From a bacterium (GTDB lineage Bacteria; ARS69): a stretch of 42,012 nucleotides of DNA. Position 1 is the first letter of the stretch, and the number at the start of each line of letters is the position of its first letter. Both the position numbers and the translations under genes were made by a program. Positions 1 to 10,596 of this stretch are shown here, piece after piece. The DNA lies in assembly GCA_025774805.1 (NCBI GenBank), contig JALGZR010000031.1, positions 1 through 42,012 of the forward strand. Direction: 5' to 3'. The notes under the pieces are model-generated. The model worked only from the letters and a program-made list of their open reading frames with translations, was not told the DNA's origin and did not search any database.

Positions 1-1
1 G

Positions 2-2125
2 CTCGAGGTGCAGCGGGGCGCTCCGAAGAACCGTGGCTTCATGAAGCTCCTCGCCGAGACCGGCGTGAAGAAGCTCATCCAGGACGTCGAGTCGGACTAC
101 ATGCGGGACAAGCGCCTCCACGAGATCGACGAGGAGCTGTTCTTCACGATTGACGAGCGGCGGCACAACTGCGATCTGACGGAAAAGGGTCGGCAGGCCA
201 TCTCGCCGAAGAATCCCGAGCATTTCATTCTTCCCGACCTCGCCGACGAGCTGACGAGGATCGACGGCGACGAGTCGCTTGACGAACAGAACCGGGCGCG
301 GGCGCGCGAGGACCTCCACCGCACTTACGACGATCGGGCGGAGCGGCTCCAGAACCTCAGCCAGCTCCTGCGGGCCTATTCCCTGTACGAGAAGGACGTG
401 AACTACGTCATGCAGGAGGGGAAGGTGATCATCGTCGACGAGTTCACCGGCCGCATGATGCCCGGGCGCCGCTTCTCGGACGGGCTGCACCAGGCGCTCG
501 AGGCGAAGGAGAACGTGAAGGTCGAGAGGGACAATCAGACCCTCGCGACGATCACCCTGCAGAACTACTTCCGGATGTACGACAAGCTGGCGGGCATGAC
601 CGGGACCGCGGAGACCGAAGAGGGAGAGTTCGTCGACATCTACGATCTCGAGGTCGTGATCATTCCGACGAATCGACCGGTGGTTCGAGACGACCACGAG
701 GACCAGTTGTTTCGGACGAAGCGTGAGAAGTTCGCGGCGGTCATCGAGGAGATCGACGAGATGCACCGGGCGGGGAGACCGGTGCTCGTCGGAACGACCT
801 CGGTGGAGACGTCGGAGCTGATCTCGCGGATGCTCAAACGGACGAAGATCCCGCACGCGGTTCTGAACGCGAAGTACCACGATCGCGAGGCCGAGATCGT
901 CGCGAAGGCCGGACTGGGTGGCGCGGTGACGATCGCCACGAACATGGCCGGTCGCGGCACGGACATCAAGCTCGGTGAGGGGGTCCGGGAGGCGGGCGGA
1001 CTGCACATCATCGGAACGGAACGACACGAGGCACGGCGCATCGACCGCCAGCTCCGCGGACGCTCGGGACGCCAGGGGGACCCCGGCTCTTCCCGGTTCT
1101 ATCTGTCGCTCGAGGACGACCTCATGCGCCTCTTCCAGAGCGAGAAGATGGCGCGCATCATGGATCGGCTCGGGGTGGAAGAGGGCGAGGTCATCGAGCA
1201 CAGCTTCATGACGAAGGCGATCGAGCGCGCCCAGAAGCGGGTCGAGGAGCAGAACTTCAGCATCCGGAAGCACCTGCTCGAGTACGACAACGTGATGAAT
1301 CGGCAACGGGAGATCATCTACAAGCGCCGTCTTCAGAGCCTCGAGGGAGAGGACCTCGCGGAGGAGTGCAAGAACCTGGTCCAGGACATCGCGGCGGCCA
1401 CGGTGTTCGAGCACACGACCGAGTCGGGCAGTCCCCACGCCGACGACTGGGACTTCGCGAAGCTGCGGCAGGAGTTCGGCCAGCGGCTCGGAGTCGATCT
1501 GGACTTCGAGAGCCTCGCCCTGGAGGGTCGGAAGCCGGAGGACCTGCGGGACGTCGCCACGAAGGCGGTTCTCGACCGCTACGAGGAGCGGGAGGCGCTC
1601 GTCGGTCCGGCCGTCTATCGCCAGTTCGAGCGATTCGTGACCCTCACGACGATCGATCAGAACTGGAAGGATCACCTGTACAGTCTCGATCGGCTGCGCG
1701 AGGGAATCGGCCTGCGGGCCTACGGCCAGAAGGACCCCCTGCTGGAGTACAAGAAGGAGGCCTTCCAGCTCTTCGCGGACCTGACGGACCGCCTCGATCT
1801 CCAGACCGCCGAGCGGCTTCTGAAGACCGAGATCCGAGCCGAGTCACCCACGGCTCCACCTCCCCCCGTCGGAGTGGCTCACCGACCCTCCCTGGTCGGG
1901 GCGGGAGCCCCGGCCGGCCCCGCGGGGCCCGGACGGGGGCCCGCTCCGCCTCCTCCGCCTACGGGACGGGGCACGCCCGCCGGGAGGGCGGCGGGGGCCC
2001 CGGGATCGTCCGCCGACCGGAGAGGACCGGCGGGCGGAGGGAAGGTCCAACGCGTCGGCCGGAACGAGCCGTGCCCCTGCGGGAGCGGCAAGAAGTACAA
2101 GAAGTGTCACGGGCGAAACGCCTAA
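2..2125 (+). CDS. secA: Preprotein translocase ATPase SecA, 3' part
   Basis: SecA is the cytoplasmic ATPase that pushes secretory proteins through SecYEG. The frame is open from the first base, so the 5' end, with Walker A and the DEAD box of the first motor domain, lies outside the window; 707 residues remain. Visible parts in order are the preprotein cross-linking region (IDERRHN, LTEKG), the conserved GRMMPGRRFSDGLHQ block, MTGTAETEE (about 595-620), the second motor domain with NMAGRGTDIK (about 941-970) and RQLRGRSGRQGDPGSS (about 1045-1092), the helical scaffold, a Pro/Gly/Ala-rich linker (about 1850-2045), and a terminal zinc-binding CPCGSGKKYKKCHG motif (about 2072-2113). The KNRGFMKLLAE...YM...IDEELFF start of the cross-linking region resembles Bacteroidota-type SecA more than the E. 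coli protein. It ends in TAA about 55 bases before the topA promoter. Confidence 0.98.
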   Translation, partial: LEVQRGAPKNRGFMKLLAETGVKKLIQDVESDYMRDKRLHEIDEELFFTIDERRHNCDLTEKGRQAISPKNPEHFILPDLADELTRIDGDESLDEQNRARAREDLHRTYDDRAERLQNLSQLLRAYSLYEKDVNYVMQEGKVIIVDEFTGRMMPGRRFSDGLHQALEAKENVKVERDNQTLATITLQNYFRMYDKLAGMTGTAETEEGEFVDIYDLEVVIIPTNRPVVRDDHEDQLFRTKREKFAAVIEEIDEMHRAGRPVLVGTTSVETSELISRMLKRTKIPHAVLNAKYHDREAEIVAKAGLGGAVTIATNMAGRGTDIKLGEGVREAGGLHIIGTERHEARRIDRQLRGRSGRQGDPGSSRFYLSLEDDLMRLFQSEKMARIMDRLGVEEGEVIEHSFMTKAIERAQKRVEEQNFSIRKHLLEYDNVMNRQREIIYKRRLQSLEGEDLAEECKNLVQDIAAATVFEHTTESGSPHADDWDFAKLRQEFGQRLGVDLDFESLALEGRKPEDLRDVATKAVLDRYEEREALVGPAVYRQFERFVTLTTIDQNWKDHLYSLDRLREGIGLRAYGQKDPLLEYKKEAFQLFADLTDRLDLQTAERLLKTEIRAESPTAPPPPVGVAHRPSLVGAGAPAGPAGPGRGPAPPPPPTGRGTPAGRAAGAPGSSADRRGPAGGGKVQRVGRNEPCPCGSGKKYKKCHGRNA

Positions 2126-2180
2126 CTCGTTGATATGAAGAGCGCTCCCGCGCCCGCCGAGATTCGACGCCTTCTTGGGC

Positions 2181-2210
2181 TTGCCCTCGAGGGGCCGTCG
2201 GTGCTAGCGT
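2181..2210 (+). promoter_or_regulatory. Candidate sigma-70 promoter for topA
   Basis: TTGCCC (2181-2186) and TAGCGT (2205-2210) are separated by 18 bases, with the extended form GTGCTAGCGT at the -10 side. The same layout (TTGnCn, 18 bases, TGCTAGnnT) occurs before the HU-type gene (11453) and the YcgR-like gene (32322), which makes it more credible. Transcription would start near 2217 and give a leader of about 145 bases. The -35 match is weaker than at the other two sites. Confidence 0.5.
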
Positions 2211-2218
2211 GCCCGACT

Positions 2219-2247
2219 CCCGCGCCGGAGATCGGGATCGGCGCGGG
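2219..2247 (+). repeat. 9-bp inverted repeat at the start of the topA leader
   Basis: CCCGCGCCG (2219-2227) and CGGCGCGGG (2239-2247) are exact complements around an 11-base loop. The hairpin begins almost exactly where transcription from the promoter at 2181-2210 should start, so it would form the 5' end of the topA mRNA. There is no T-run, so it does not look like an intrinsic terminator for secA. It might stabilise the transcript; its function is unknown. Confidence 0.5.
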
Positions 2248-2361
2248 GATTCCGAAAGGGTCGGGGTCCCGGAAGCGATTCTGGGGCGTTTTGGCTCATC
2301 TCGACCAAACGGGTCGACGATGAGGCGCAACAGACCCTTCTTCCGCGGAAGGTACGCATCG

Positions 2362-5094
2362 ATGCGGACGTCCCTGGTCATCGTGGAGTCCCCGACGAAG
2401 GCCCGGACCCTGAAGCGGTATCTGGGCGAAGGCTACCTCGTGGAGTCGAGCGTGGGCCACGTCCGGGATCTGCCCGCCAAGGCCTCCGAGATCCCCGCGA
2501 AGCACAAGAAGGAGCCGTGGGCCCGGATGGGGGTCGACATCGAGAGAGACTTCGCCCCCCTCTACGTGATCCAGCCCGCCAAGAAGAAGACGATCACGAA
2601 CCTGCGCAAGCTCGTCGGCCAGGTCGATGAGCTCCTGCTGGCCACCGACGAGGATCGCGAGGGGGAGGCCATCAGTTGGCACCTCGTGGAGGTCCTGAAG
2701 CCGAAGGTCCCCGTGAAGCGGCTCGTGTTCCACGAGATCACGAAGAAGGCCATCCTCGAATCGCTCGAGCACCCGCGGGACATCGACGACGATCTGGTCA
2801 CGGCCCAGGAGACGCGTCGGATCATCGATCGGCTCTTCGGCTACGAGGTCTCGCCGATCCTCTGGAAGAAGATCGCGCCCCGGCTGTCGGCCGGTCGCGT
2901 GCAGAGCGTGTCCGTGCGGCTCCTCGTGGAGAGGGAGGAGGCGCGGATGCGCTTCCGTCCCGCCCCCTACTGGGATCTCACGGCGGACTTCCGTCCCGAG
3001 AGCGGAGCCGAGTTCCCCGCCCGCCTGACGTCGCTCGACGGAAAGCGGATCGCCGCGGGGAAGGACTTCGATCCCGACACCGGTTCGCTGCAGCGGAACG
3101 GGGTGGTCCATCTGGAGGCGGAGGACGCCCGGAAGCTTCGGGACGATCTTCAGGACCGGCCTTTCCGGGTCGTCTCCGCGGAAGAGAAGCGCTTCACGCG
3201 ATCTCCGGGCCCTCCCTTCATCACCTCGACGCTCCAGCAGGAGGGGAACCGGAAGCTCCGGTTCGACGCGAAGCGCACCATGCGGGCCGCCCAGCGGCTC
3301 TACGAGAACGGGCTCATCACGTACATGCGGACCGACTCGGTGCACCTGTCGGACGAGGCGATCCGTCTCGCGCGCGGCGTGATCGAGGCGAGGTACGGTC
3401 GGGAGTACCTTCCCGACCGGCGGCGGACGTACCGCCACAAGGTCAAGAACGCGCAGGAGGCCCACGAGGCGATCCGCCCCGCCGGGGATCGTGTCGTGCC
3501 CGGGGACGAGGTCCGCTCCCGCCTCGGGCCGGATGCGGCGAAGGTCTACGACCTCATCGTGAAGCGGACGCTCGCGTGCCAGATGAGGGATGCGAAGGGG
3601 CGGCGGATGACGCTCAAGGTCGCGCCGGAGGATACGGCGGACGCGTTCACCGAGCGGGGAGCGGTCTTCACGGCGACCGGCAGCGTGTTCGATTTCGCCG
3701 GCTTCCTCCGGGCGTACGTCCAGGGCTCCGACGATCCGGAGGCGAGCCTGTCCGAGCGCGAGACGATCCTGCCTCCCCTGCGGGACGGCGACGGGGTCGA
3801 GGTGGTCGAGATGCGGGAAGATGAGCACGTGACCACGCCCCCCGCCCGGTACACGGAGGCCTCGCTCGTCAAGGAGCTGGAGGAGTCGGGCATCGGGCGA
3901 CCGAGCACGTACGCCGCGATCATCGACACGATTCAACGCCGCAACTACGCGTTCAAGAAAGGAACCGCTCTCGTGCCGACGTTCACCGCTTTCGCGGTGG
4001 TGCGGCTCATGAAGGAGCACTTCACCGATCTGATCGACGTGGACTTCACAGCGAAGATGGAGGATGCGCTGGACGCGATCTCGCGCGGCGAGGCGGCGTC
4101 GCTCGAGTACCTCCACGACTTCTATTTCGGGAACGGGCTACCCGGGCTCCGCCCCCTGCTCGAGCGGAAGGTCGAGGAGATCGATCCCCGGCAGATCTGC
4201 CAGATTCGAATCGGAGAGACGGCCGACGCTGGCGCGATCGTGGTGCGGGTCGGTCGCTACGGCCCGTTCCTCCAGGCGGGGGAGAGCACCGCGCCCGTGC
4301 CGGAGACGATGTGCCCCGACGAGCTGACCGTCGAGGAGGCGGAGCGGCGCCTGGCGGAGGCCGCGCGCGGGGACACTCCGCTCGGTGAGGACCCGGAGAC
4401 CGGAGAGCCGATCTTCGTGAAGAACGGGCGGTACGGACCCTACGTCCAGCGTGGACCGAACGGAAACGGGGAGGGAAAGAAGCCGAAGACCGCATCCCTC
4501 TTGCCCCATATGTCCCCGGACACCCTCACCTTCGAGCAGGCGCTGGCCCTCCTCTCCCTTCCCCGGGAGCTCGGCACCGATCCCGACGGGGTCGAGGTCG
4601 TCGCGCACAACGGACGGTACGGACCCTACGTGAAGCGGGGAGACGATACGCGGAGCCTCGCCCCCGAGGACGACGTGCTGGCGATCACGCTCGAGCGGGC
4701 GCTCGAGCTCCTCTCGCAGAAGAAGCGGAGCGGAGGGTTCCGCCGCCGGGCGGAGCCGCTCAAGGTCTTCGAGAACGTCGAGGAGTTGGACGGCGCCGAT
4801 CTCCGGGTCCTCGACGGCCGCTTCGGGCCGTACGTGACGGACGGGGACGTGAACGCCTCGCTCCCCCGGGGAATGGCGACTCCTACCGATCTCACCCTCG
4901 GCGAGGCTGTCGAGCTCATCCGGGCGAAGCGCGAGCGGGGCGGCGGACGCCGTACGCGGAAGCGCACCTCCCGGGCGAAGAGCGGGGCCCGGACTCCGGG
5001 GAAGAAGGGCACGGCCCGAAAGAAGACCGCGGCCAAGACGAAGAGCAAGCCGCGAGCGAAGACGAAGCGGAAGTCGAGCTCGAAGGCGGCGTGA
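2362..5094 (+). CDS. topA: DNA topoisomerase I (type IA)
   Basis: It relaxes negatively supercoiled DNA through a transient 5'-phosphotyrosine bond. The 910-residue product opens with the Toprim domain (LVIVESPTKA; acidic motif DEDREGEAISWHL) and carries the active-site segment ITYMRTDS with Tyr321, close to Tyr319 of E. coli. After the core come at least four C-terminal repeats marked by GRYGPF/GRYGPY/GRFGPY (about 4250, 4430, 4615 and 4820), then a Lys/Arg/Ala-rich tail. No Cys4 zinc ribbons are visible, unlike E. coli. I chose ATG 2362 because GGAAGG lies 9 bases upstream and the protein then starts right at the Toprim strand. In-frame ATG codons at 2320 and upstream would add a non-conserved, leader-like extension. 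The stop overlaps the trmFO start (GTGA). Confidence 0.97.
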   Translation: MRTSLVIVESPTKARTLKRYLGEGYLVESSVGHVRDLPAKASEIPAKHKKEPWARMGVDIERDFAPLYVIQPAKKKTITNLRKLVGQVDELLLATDEDREGEAISWHLVEVLKPKVPVKRLVFHEITKKAILESLEHPRDIDDDLVTAQETRRIIDRLFGYEVSPILWKKIAPRLSAGRVQSVSVRLLVEREEARMRFRPAPYWDLTADFRPESGAEFPARLTSLDGKRIAAGKDFDPDTGSLQRNGVVHLEAEDARKLRDDLQDRPFRVVSAEEKRFTRSPGPPFITSTLQQEGNRKLRFDAKRTMRAAQRLYENGLITYMRTDSVHLSDEAIRLARGVIEARYGREYLPDRRRTYRHKVKNAQEAHEAIRPAGDRVVPGDEVRSRLGPDAAKVYDLIVKRTLACQMRDAKGRRMTLKVAPEDTADAFTERGAVFTATGSVFDFAGFLRAYVQGSDDPEASLSERETILPPLRDGDGVEVVEMREDEHVTTPPARYTEASLVKELEESGIGRPSTYAAIIDTIQRRNYAFKKGTALVPTFTAFAVVRLMKEHFTDLIDVDFTAKMEDALDAISRGEAASLEYLHDFYFGNGLPGLRPLLERKVEEIDPRQICQIRIGETADAGAIVVRVGRYGPFLQAGESTAPVPETMCPDELTVEEAERRLAEAARGDTPLGEDPETGEPIFVKNGRYGPYVQRGPNGNGEGKKPKTASLLPHMSPDTLTFEQALALLSLPRELGTDPDGVEVVAHNGRYGPYVKRGDDTRSLAPEDDVLAITLERALELLSQKKRSGGFRRRAEPLKVFENVEELDGADLRVLDGRFGPYVTDGDVNASLPRGMATPTDLTLGEAVELIRAKRERGGGRRTRKRTSRAKSGARTPGKKGTARKKTAAKTKSKPRAKTKRKSSSKAA

Positions 5095-6428
5095 CCGGAC
5101 ACGTCACCGTCATCGGCGGAGGATTGGCCGGCACGGAGGCGGCCCTCCGACTCGCGGACCGGGGTCACGCCGTCGAGCTCCACGAGATGCGCCCCGTCGT
5201 GAAGACCCCCGCCCATCGGACCGACCGCCTCGGTGAGATCGTCTGCTCGAACTCCCTCAAATCGACCGCGCGACACCGTCCCTCCGGTCTTCTCAAGCGA
5301 GAGCTCACGGCCCTCGGGTCATTTCTGATCCGGATCGCCGGCGAGTGTCGGGTCGAAGCGGGCACGGCGCTCGCAGTCGATCGCGAGGCGTTCGCCGCCT
5401 CGGTGACGCGGCGCATCGAGAGCGGGGAGAGAATCCGGGTCCACCGAGGAGAGGTGAAGGGAATCCCTCCCCGGGGTCTGGTGATCGTCGCGACGGGACC
5501 CCTCACCTCGGACCCGCTCTGTCGCTCGCTCACCGATTTTCTCGGCGTCGACCGGCTCTTCTTCTACGACGCGACCGCTCCCGTGGTGGCGGGGGAGTCG
5601 ATCGACCGGTCCGTCGCGTTCGCAGCGACACGCCGGGGGGAGGGCGAGGGCCACTATCTCAACTGCCCGATGACGCGGGAGGAGTACGAGGCGTTCGTCG
5701 CGGCCGTCGTCGCCGCGGACCCGTTCCCGCGACGCGACTTCGAGGCGGTGAGCTTCTTCGAGGCCTGCATGCCGATCGACGAGCTCGCCCGGCGGGGGCC
5801 GGAGACGCTGGCCTTCGGGCCGATGCGTCCGGTCGGCCTCGTCGATCCGCGCACGGGAGAGCGTCCGTACGCGGTGGTGCAGCTCCGCCCGGAGAACCGG
5901 GAGGCCACGGCCTACAATCTCGTGGGGTTCCAGAATCGCCTGCGCCACTCCGATCAGCGGCGGATCTTCCGGACGATCCCGGGCCTCGCCCGCGCGGAGT
6001 TCTTCCGTCTCGGGCGGGTTCACCGAAACACCTACCTGGAGGCGCCCCGGGTGCTCGACGACAGGCTCGCGGTCCGCGCGCAGGATCGAGTGTTCATCGC
6101 GGGGCAGCTGACCGGCCTCGAGGGGTACGTCGAGGCCATCGCGACCGGGATGCTCGCCGGAATGCACGCCGCCGCCCGTCTCGAGGGCCGTTCCCTCGAG
6201 CCCCTCCCGGCGGAGACCGCCCTCGGCTCGCTCCTCCGTTTCGTCAGCGGCCACGAGGGCGTCGAGTACCGTCCGACGAACGTGAGCTTCGGTCTTTTCC
6301 CCCCCCTGCCCGACCCGGCGCCGCGGGGACACGCTCGGGGCGAGGCGATGGCGCGTCGCGCCGAGGACGCGCTCGCCGGTTGGGCCCGGCGCAACGCCGA
6401 AGCGCTCGGGACCTTTCCGGTCGGGTGA
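5091..6428 (+). CDS. trmFO: Methylenetetrahydrofolate-tRNA-(uracil-5-)-methyltransferase TrmFO
   Basis: It makes m5U54 in the tRNA T-loop with methylenetetrahydrofolate and FAD. The 445-residue protein starts with an FAD-binding Rossmann motif (VIGGGLAGTEAA). It has both cysteines linked to catalysis in the B. subtilis enzyme, here Cys52 in CSNSLKS and Cys226 in EACMPIDE. YDATAPVV, LNCPMT, GPMRPVGL and GQLTGLEGYVE are further family signatures. The GTG start overlaps the topA stop by 4 bases, indicating translational coupling. TrmFO was long called Gid, and the topA-gid neighbourhood is conserved in Bacillota. Confidence 0.97.
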   Translation: MTGHVTVIGGGLAGTEAALRLADRGHAVELHEMRPVVKTPAHRTDRLGEIVCSNSLKSTARHRPSGLLKRELTALGSFLIRIAGECRVEAGTALAVDREAFAASVTRRIESGERIRVHRGEVKGIPPRGLVIVATGPLTSDPLCRSLTDFLGVDRLFFYDATAPVVAGESIDRSVAFAATRRGEGEGHYLNCPMTREEYEAFVAAVVAADPFPRRDFEAVSFFEACMPIDELARRGPETLAFGPMRPVGLVDPRTGERPYAVVQLRPENREATAYNLVGFQNRLRHSDQRRIFRTIPGLARAEFFRLGRVHRNTYLEAPRVLDDRLAVRAQDRVFIAGQLTGLEGYVEAIATGMLAGMHAAARLEGRSLEPLPAETALGSLLRFVSGHEGVEYRPTNVSFGLFPPLPDPAPRGHARGEAMARRAEDALAGWARRNAEALGTFPVG

Positions 6429-6513
6429 GGGCGCGGTATCCTCCTCGCGGTCGATCCCGGGAGCGGGGGCGAAGGTCGCCTCTGACGAGGGGCCGGGGAG
6501 GGGGCCGCGACGG

Positions 6514-7463
6514 ATGGCGAAAGCCACGAAACTCGCCCGGGAGCGGGCTCGACTGCTCGAGGGCTTCGCCGCGCACCTCGAGTTCGAGGCGGGGCTCGCC
6601 CCCTCGACGGTGGCGCTGTACCGCCGGGACGCCCGCGGCTTCCTGGACTTCCTCTCCGGCTTCGAGGAGATCGAGGAGGCGATTCCCCCGCGCCTCGACC
6701 GCGCGCTCGTGGGCGGTTACCTCGCCCGACTGCGGGATCGCGGCGCCGGGCGGCGCACCCTGGCGCGGGTCGCATCCGGTCTGCGCCGCTTCTTCCGGTT
6801 TCTCCGATTCCGGGGGACCCTGGAGGGAGAGCCCGAGATCCGTCTCCGCGAGAAGGTGCGGAGCCGGCCCCTTCCGCGGGCCATCGCCGAGGACCGCTTG
6901 GCCGACGTGCTGGACGGCCGCGGCGGCGGGACGATCTCCGACCGCGACCGGTCCATTCTCGAACTGCTGTACGGGTCGGGCCTCCGCGTCTCGGAGGCCG
7001 CGGCGCTCCGCCTGGAGGACATCGATCCGTGGAACCGGACCCTGCGCGTGCGGGGCAAGGGGGGGCGGGAGCGGATCGTTCCGCTCACCGAGACGTCGCT
7101 CGAGACTCTGGAGAGGACGTTCGCGCCGCGCGGCGTCTCGGCCGGTCCCGGTCTCGACGGCCGTCTTCCGGTCTTCGTCAACGCGCGGGGAGGGCGACTG
7201 ACGGCGCGAACGATCCACCGCATCGTGCGGCGTCACATGCCCCCGAGCGCGCAGCGCGGCGGGGCGTCGCCCCACGCGCTCCGGCACAGCTTCGCGACAC
7301 ACCTCCTCGACCACGGCGCCGACCTCCGGGCGGTCCAGGAGCTGCTCGGGCACGCGCGTCTCTCCACCACCGCGATCTACACGCACGTGACCACGTCCCG
7401 CCTGCGGGAGTCCTACGATCGGGCGCACCCCCGCTCCGGGTTCGAAGAGGAAAGGAAGGAAGA

Positions 7464-7467
<4 letters not shown>
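6514..7467 (+). CDS. xerC: Tyrosine recombinase XerC/XerD family
   Basis: It is a site-specific recombinase that likely resolves chromosome dimers at a dif site. The 317-residue protein has the N-terminal SAM-like core-binding domain (about residues 12-105) and the catalytic domain with the full residue set: Arg158 (GSGLRVSE), Lys182 ([10 protein letters not shown]), His254 and Arg257 ([12 protein letters not shown]), His280 (LGHARLSTT) and nucleophile Tyr289 (AIYTHV). The start is ATG 6514 behind a G-rich GGGGAGGGGG. The position between trmFO and hslV matches codV of Bacillus, so I call it XerC rather than an integrase; no attachment sites or cargo flank it. Its stop overlaps the TTG start of hslV. 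Confidence 0.93.
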
Positions 7468-7996
<529 letters not shown>

Positions 7997-8000
<4 letters not shown>

Positions 8001-9388
8001 CGGCTCTCCTCCCGCTCCCGGGCGACCGGAGCCCGTTCTCGCTCACCCCCCGACAGATCGTCCGGGAGCTCGATCGGTACATCGTCGGCCAGTCGGACGC
8101 CAAGCGGGCCGTCGCGGTGGCGCTCCGCAACCGCTGGCGGCGCCAGCAGGTGGAGGGAGATCTGCGCTCCGAGATCAGTCCCTCGAATCTGATCCTCGTG
8201 GGGCCGACCGGGGTCGGCAAGACCGAGATCGCGCGACGCGTCGCCCGTCTCGCCGGCGCGCCCTTCGTCAAGGTCGAGGCGTCGAAGTTCACCGAGGTCG
8301 GCTACGTCGGACGGGACGTCGAGTCGATGGTCCGCGATCTTCTCGAGGTCGCGATCGAGGTCGTGCGCGAGGAGTTCCACGCGATCCACGCCGACAAGGC
8401 CCGCGAGCGCGCGACCGAGCGGCTGCTCGACGTTCTCTTTCCGGCGCCGCCCGCATCGCCGCGGCCCGCGGGGGAGACGACGGACTCGGAGCGCGAGGTG
8501 GCGGAGCGGCGAGAGAGGAGCCGCGACAAGCTCCGCGTCCGCCTGCGCAACGGAGACCTCGACGATCGGGAGGTCGAGATCGACGTCACGCCGCGGGGCT
8601 CGGGAACGATCGACATCTTCACGCCCCAGGGCATGGAGCAGATGGGAATCAACCTCCGGGACATGATCGGCGGGGGAGCGCGAAAGACCCGGCGCCGCGT
8701 GACGGTTGCGGAGGCCCGCCGGATCCTGGAGGAGGAGGAGCTGGGGAACCTCCTCGACGACGACAAGATCCTGGTCCAGGCGAAGGAGAGGGCCGAGTCG
8801 TCCGGAATCATCTTCATCGACGAGCTCGACAAGATCATCGCCTCCTCCTCGAAGCACGGCCCCGACGTCTCCCGCGAGGGAGTCCAGCGCGACCTCCTGC
8901 CGATCGTCGAGGGGAGCTCGGTCGGGACGAAGCACGGCGTGATCAAGACGGACCACATCCTCTTCTTGGCGGCCGGAGCGTTTCACGGCACCAGTCCCAC
9001 CGACCTCATTCCCGAGCTCCAGGGGCGGTTCCCGATCCGGGTCGAGCTCTCCTCTCTCGGCGTCGACGAATTCGTGCGGATCTTGACCGAGCCCGAGACC
9101 GCGCTCACGAAACAGTACCAGGGACTCCTGGCCTCGGAGAGCATCGAGCTGACGTTCACCGAGGAGGCCGTGCGCGAGATCGCCCGGGTGGCCTGCGAGG
9201 CCAACGAGTCCTCGCAGGACATCGGGGCGCGGCGACTCCAGACGGTGATGGCCAAGCTGCTCGAGACCTTTCTGTTCGACGTTCCGGACGCGTTCGAGGA
9301 GACGTCGATCCGCGTCGACGCGGATCTCGTCCACGAGCGTCTCGACGCGTTGCTCAAGGACGACGACGTGAGGCAGTACATCCTTTGA
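7997..9388 (+). CDS. hslU: ATP-dependent protease ATPase subunit HslU
   Basis: It is the AAA+ unfoldase that feeds HslV. The 463-residue product has Walker A (GPTGVGKT, Lys75), Walker B (FIDELDK, about residue 272-279), an intermediate (I) domain between them that is rich in charged residues, and sensor-2-type ARRLQTVM near the end. The C-terminus DVRQYIL fits the family tail that docks into HslV. The start ATG 7997 overlaps the hslV stop as ATGA; an upstream in-frame extension through hslV is not conserved. Its own stop overlaps the TTG start of the following lipoprotein gene. Confidence 0.97.
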
Positions 9389-10557
9389 GCCCGCGCCATC
9401 CCGTTCCGGCTCGCCGGGTGGCGGTCCTCGGCGCGGTGCTGGCCGGGCTGGGGAGCTGCGCCAAGGTCGGGCCGCCGCCGGGCGGTCCGGAAGACCGCGA
9501 TCCTCCGCAGATCACCGAGGTCGTGCCCCCGAACGGAGCGGCGGGGGTCGCCCCCGACTCCGCCGTCACTATCATCTTCTCCGAGCGGCCGGACCGCCGC
9601 AGCGTGATGCGCTCCCTGCTGATCTTCCCCGCCGTCGACTTCGCCGAGTCGGCCTGGGAGGAGAACCGTCTCCGGCTCCGTCCCGAGACCGGCTGGACGG
9701 TGGGCCGCAACACGCTGATCCGCGTCGGCCGGGAGGCGAAGGACCGCCGCGGGAATCGGATCTCGAAGCCCTTCGGCACCCGGTTCACGACGAAGGCCCT
9801 CCCCGATACCGGAGTGGCCTTCGGGCGGGTCTGGATGGGACGGGAGGCCGAACGGCGGAAGCACCCGACGGTTCTGGCGTTCGCGGTCCGCGGGGATTCC
9901 CTGGGCGATCCCGACGTCGACGCGCCCGATGCGGCGGCGGACGCGTCCGAGAAGGGGAAGTACCGGCTCGAGGGATTGGACACGGCGGAGACGTATCGCA
10001 TCGTGGGGATCCTCGACGCAGACGACGATCTCCGCGCCACGTCCGGGGGCGAGGCCCGCGGCGAACCCCCCGCCCCCATCGCGTTCGGGGAGAGCGCCCG
10101 GGAAGTGGAGGTCCCCGACTTCCTCATCGGGACTCTCGACTCGCTCGGAGTCGTCGGAGGCACCGTCGCCGGCGACTCGGGCCGTGTCGCGTTCGTGCGT
10201 CTCGAACGCATCGACGGGCAGGAGCCGGACCGCCCGCGCATCGTCCGGGTCCCCGACGACGGGAACTTCTCGGTCGAAGTCGAGACCGGAGCGAGCTACC
10301 GTGTGAGCGCATTCGTCGACGTGGACGGAGACTCGCTGCCCGGTCCGGACGAGACCCTCGTCGAGCGGGACGAACCGGTCTCTCTCGAGTTCGTCCCGGA
10401 GCAGACCGGGGTGAGGTTCGACCTCACGACCGGGGACGGTGAGGAGCCGGTACCCACCGATCCGGTCCCGAAACCGACCCCGGAGGATCCGGCTCCGCCC
10501 GCCGATCCGGAAAGGGCCGCGGAAGAGCCCGGACCGCCCCGAGGCGGGGAGAGGTGA
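9385..10557 (+). CDS. Lipoprotein with N-terminal bacterial Ig-like domain
   Basis: A 390-residue protein of unknown role. It has an Arg-containing n-region, a hydrophobic segment and a lipobox LGSC, so Cys25 is the likely lipidated residue. It continues with the motif PPGGPEDRDPPQI and a Big_5/SbsA-type Ig-like fold (about residues 40-140: VPPNGAAGVAPDSAVTI, FTTKALPD). Two further beta-rich segments (RLEGLDTAETYRIVGILDADDD and YRVSAFVDVDGDSLPGPDE) look like carboxypeptidase-regulatory or prealbumin-like repeats. The last 50 residues are Pro/Glu-rich. The domain order resembles outer-membrane lipoproteins common in the Bacteroidota and relatives. TTG 9385 overlaps the hslU stop, which supports translation from this codon. 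Confidence 0.75.
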   Translation: MSPRHPVPARRVAVLGAVLAGLGSCAKVGPPPGGPEDRDPPQITEVVPPNGAAGVAPDSAVTIIFSERPDRRSVMRSLLIFPAVDFAESAWEENRLRLRPETGWTVGRNTLIRVGREAKDRRGNRISKPFGTRFTTKALPDTGVAFGRVWMGREAERRKHPTVLAFAVRGDSLGDPDVDAPDAAADASEKGKYRLEGLDTAETYRIVGILDADDDLRATSGGEARGEPPAPIAFGESAREVEVPDFLIGTLDSLGVVGGTVAGDSGRVAFVRLERIDGQEPDRPRIVRVPDDGNFSVEVETGASYRVSAFVDVDGDSLPGPDETLVERDEPVSLEFVPEQTGVRFDLTTGDGEEPVPTDPVPKPTPEDPAPPADPERAAEEPGPPRGGER

Positions 10558-10596
10558 CGGAAGATCTCGGAGGGGGAGCCGAGCGGGAGGAGGGGA

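Noticed and set aside
2135-2323. 62-codon reading frame between secA and topA
   Set aside because: It spans the predicted topA promoter and leader hairpin, has no Shine-Dalgarno and encodes no recognisable pattern.
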